This document shows positions 58,200 through 60,000 of a DNA stretch of 60,000 nucleotides, piece by piece. Source of the stretch: Gnetum montanum (Eukaryota; Streptophyta; Gnetopsida; Gnetales; Gnetaceae); contig MNCI01026399.1 of assembly GCA_015680685.1 (NCBI GenBank), positions 1,112,344-1,172,343 of the forward strand. The letters run 5' to 3'. How positions within the stretch are numbered: the stretch's first letter is position 1; the number at the start of each line of letters is the position of its first letter. Under the pieces are notes generated by a model. That model made no database searches. It worked only from the letters and a program-made list of their open reading frames with translations, and was not told the DNA's origin. A program made the translations under genes and the position numbers.

Positions 58200-58637
58200 A
58201 TGGCCCCTAAAAGAGGACAACAAGGAGGACCTTCTCAAGGTGCAACTAAATGCCCAGGGGGAGGCAAAGGGCAAGGACCTCATGCAGAACATGCAGAGCA
58301 AGAGGCACAATCATTCAGCATTCATCAGGGAACTTCTGTCACTTCGTAATTTGGGCAAGCAAAAGGTGGAGAGGTTAGGGCTTAAGCCTATGAAGAGGAA
58401 TGACAGCTATTTGCAGCATGGCATGTCAAGGCCAATCAAGTGTTCCCACACCTACCATATCCATGGGAAGTGCCGACTCCATCAAACATTGGAACATCAG
58501 CATAGACAGCTCATAATCCTTAGATAGAAGAGGAGAAATGTTAGGCGCTTCTTCAATGGTATCAATCTTAGAAGCCTAGAGTGCAGGACAAAGGAGAGGC
58601 ATCCATGGAGGAGCCACCACCACCGAGAACCCCATGA
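58200..58637 (+). pseudogene. Element E 3' ORF remnant with large internal deletion
   Basis: ATG 58200 to TGA 58635-58637, 145 codons including stops. It starts MAPKRGQQGGPSQG, like the 3' ORF N-terminus of H and G. About 45 codons later it jumps to the C-terminal block (VFPHLPYPWEVPTPSNI), which corresponds to LFPTMLCPWDVPTLAHI in G. About 790 codons of globular and coiled-coil sequence are missing. The two ends of the ORF were kept while the middle was lost. Confidence 0.75.
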
Positions 58638-58803
58638 GTTCCATAAGTTTTGTATTTTGTGTTTGTGTCCAAATTTTATTTCATCTCACACTGCTGCATG
58701 AAACAGTCCATGGTCATTCAAAAATCTCATATCTATCCCTTATTTGTGATTGAATGAACTTGTTCCTCACTTTCTTTGATTCAAGGATGAGTTATTATTC
58801 AGT

Positions 58804-58813
58804 CGTGGGGGTA
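58804..58813 (+). other. Polypurine tract of element E
   Basis: CGTGGGGGTA stands directly before the 3' LTR, as in G and H. Confidence 0.75.
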
Positions 58814-59689
58814 TGATGAATCATGGTTTGTCAGGTGTTGATATCAAACCCTTAATATTAGACCCTTGATATCAGACCCTCGATATTGGGTACACGATAT
58901 CACGGCCTGGATAATGATATCGAATACATGATATCATAATTCCTATGTAAGCCTATAAATACACATTCAGGCACACAAGAAGGAAGAAGTAAGATAGAGT
59001 TAGAGTAGAGTCTTTTAGTTCATTTCAATTCTTCCCTCAGTGCATGCCTGCAGTGTGATGATTGTAATTGTATGAAACCTTTATTTGAGTGTGACATACT
59101 TGGACACGCGCATGACTGGCAATAAAGATCGAGATTACTTCATCATTGCAGCATTTACTTAGTTTTAATTACTTAACTATTATTGTTATTTATTGTTTTC
59201 TTAATTAATATTTGTTTACCTTCATCTACTATCCTTGTTATTAAACGTGGAATGAGTACGACTTAATCACGAGCATTTAAGTATGACTACTTGGTATCCT
59301 AGTAGCGTATCTAGGAGTGCTTAAGTAACATGCGCTTGGTAATCCCAGAAATAGTACATGAGGTCTAAGATGTGTATGGATGATTAAGGATGGATGCTCA
59401 TCACACTTAGGCTAGCTTAGATTTTTCTTCTCATTCCTTATTAGCTTAAAATAAAGTTATTTTCCATTGCCTCTAGAAGTAGCGTTAGTTTAGGACCACA
59501 TCATACACCTCACTCTAGACTAAACCATACGTGACAAAGAAAATACTAGTCTAGGTGGGAAGACAGTGAACTGCGATTAATGTATAACTATCTAGACACC
59601 ACAACTAGCCCATCTACGAAGTTCAACCGAATTGTGCGTGAACGCTTGTATTTGTATGGTTGAGTGTAGGGGCACCTTACCACTCATTA
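58814..59689 (+). repeat. Element E 3' LTR (876 bp)
   Basis: TGATGAATCATGG to CTCATTA (final CA decayed to TA). U3 has one GATATC unit more than the 5' LTR. Differences between the two LTRs are mainly transitions. Confidence 0.92.
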
Positions 59690-60000
59690 GAAGCATAAGC
59701 AATAAATTAATAAAGGGCTTCAACTTCAAGAGGAAGCAAATCTACTTTTAAAAGTAAGATATCACAAGAAGTTTGCATTTTCACTTAAAATTCACCTATA
59801 AGAAATTGTTATTGAAGATGCTCTAATTTTTTCCAATTATGTATGGAAAGAGAAGGTCCCCAAGCAACACATCCATATAATAATACTAGTCAAACAAAAT
59901 TGTGAAAAATTTTCCTTTTGATATCCCATGCAAAATTTGTTTACTACTACAAATATTTCTTAGAGTAAATAGAGATCATATGCCACTTGAAACTCTTTGA
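59690..60000 (-). pseudogene. LINE ORF2 fragment (upstream piece)
   Basis: The minus strand has LLYGCVAWGPSLSIHNW near 59830-59885, a pattern typical of the region after the RT palm in plant LINEs, and LPLEVEALY near 59715-59745. It continues into 53609 once element E is removed, and it runs off the window to the right. Confidence 0.6.

Larger units (their letters stand above)
53610..59689 (+). mobile_element. Element E: pol-less Gypsy element, 6.1 kb, with TSD
   Basis: LTRs at 53610-54482 and 58814-59689, TSD gaagt (53605-53609) and gaagc (59690-59694, one transition), decayed PBS, gag, spacer, a 146-codon remnant of the 3' ORF and PPT. Protease, RT, RNase H and integrase are absent, and most of the 3' ORF is deleted. 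Ends and PBS match its autonomous relatives, so E was probably mobilised in trans. Confidence 0.92.

Overview
The window looks like a stretch of a very large, repeat-rich seed-plant nuclear genome, most likely a gymnosperm (inference). It holds several nested, anciently decayed Ty3/Gypsy LTR retrotransposons whose coding frames are broken mainly by C-to-T and G-to-A changes, as expected after long cytosine methylation. One intact host gene sits among them. There are no bacterial features, no CRISPR array and no rRNA or convincing tRNA gene. A run of 528 N (27335-27862) and single N at 27171 and 50996 mark assembly uncertainty.

Layout. 1-6540: element A (minus strand, integrase to 5' LTR, left end outside the window), inserted in the 3' ORF of another element (6541-7830, minus). 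7831-11290: leader and gag of a different Gypsy lineage (plus). 11291-16135: element D (minus; LTR, gag, protease remnant, no RT or integrase). 16136-19513: AT-rich spacer holding a SINE with a 12-bp target-site duplication (TSD), a Tourist-like MITE and a tandem duplication. 19514-32137: element H (minus, 12.6 kb, two 895-bp LTRs, exact TSD), with gag, protease and part of RT replaced by foreign DNA that includes the assembly gap. 33277-46417: element G (plus, 13.1 kb, both LTRs, TSD), which splits a probable Copia LTR. 48580-52300: a complete 14-exon MCM-binding protein gene (ETG1, minus) with E2F sites upstream. 52930-60000: a LINE fragment (minus) split by element E (53610-59689, plus), a Gypsy element without pol.

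A, D, G, H and E form one family. All have LTRs of about 850-895 bp with TGATGA/TCATCA ends and a similar U5 end, a primer-binding site derived from tRNA-Asp where the 5' end is present, and a gag start 135-165 bp after the LTR. RT and integrase, where kept, are of the Athila/Tat type. G and H, and vestigially E, carry an extra ORF of about 940 codons between integrase and the 3' LTR. It is largely coiled coil, is not an obvious envelope gene, and is the best candidate here for something undescribed. An internal U3-like promoter in G and a splice-acceptor-like site at its ATG suggest how it was expressed.

ETG1 is the only gene judged functional. Its exons join in frame into about 591 residues, and upstream E2F sites match the known E2F control of this replication and cohesion factor.
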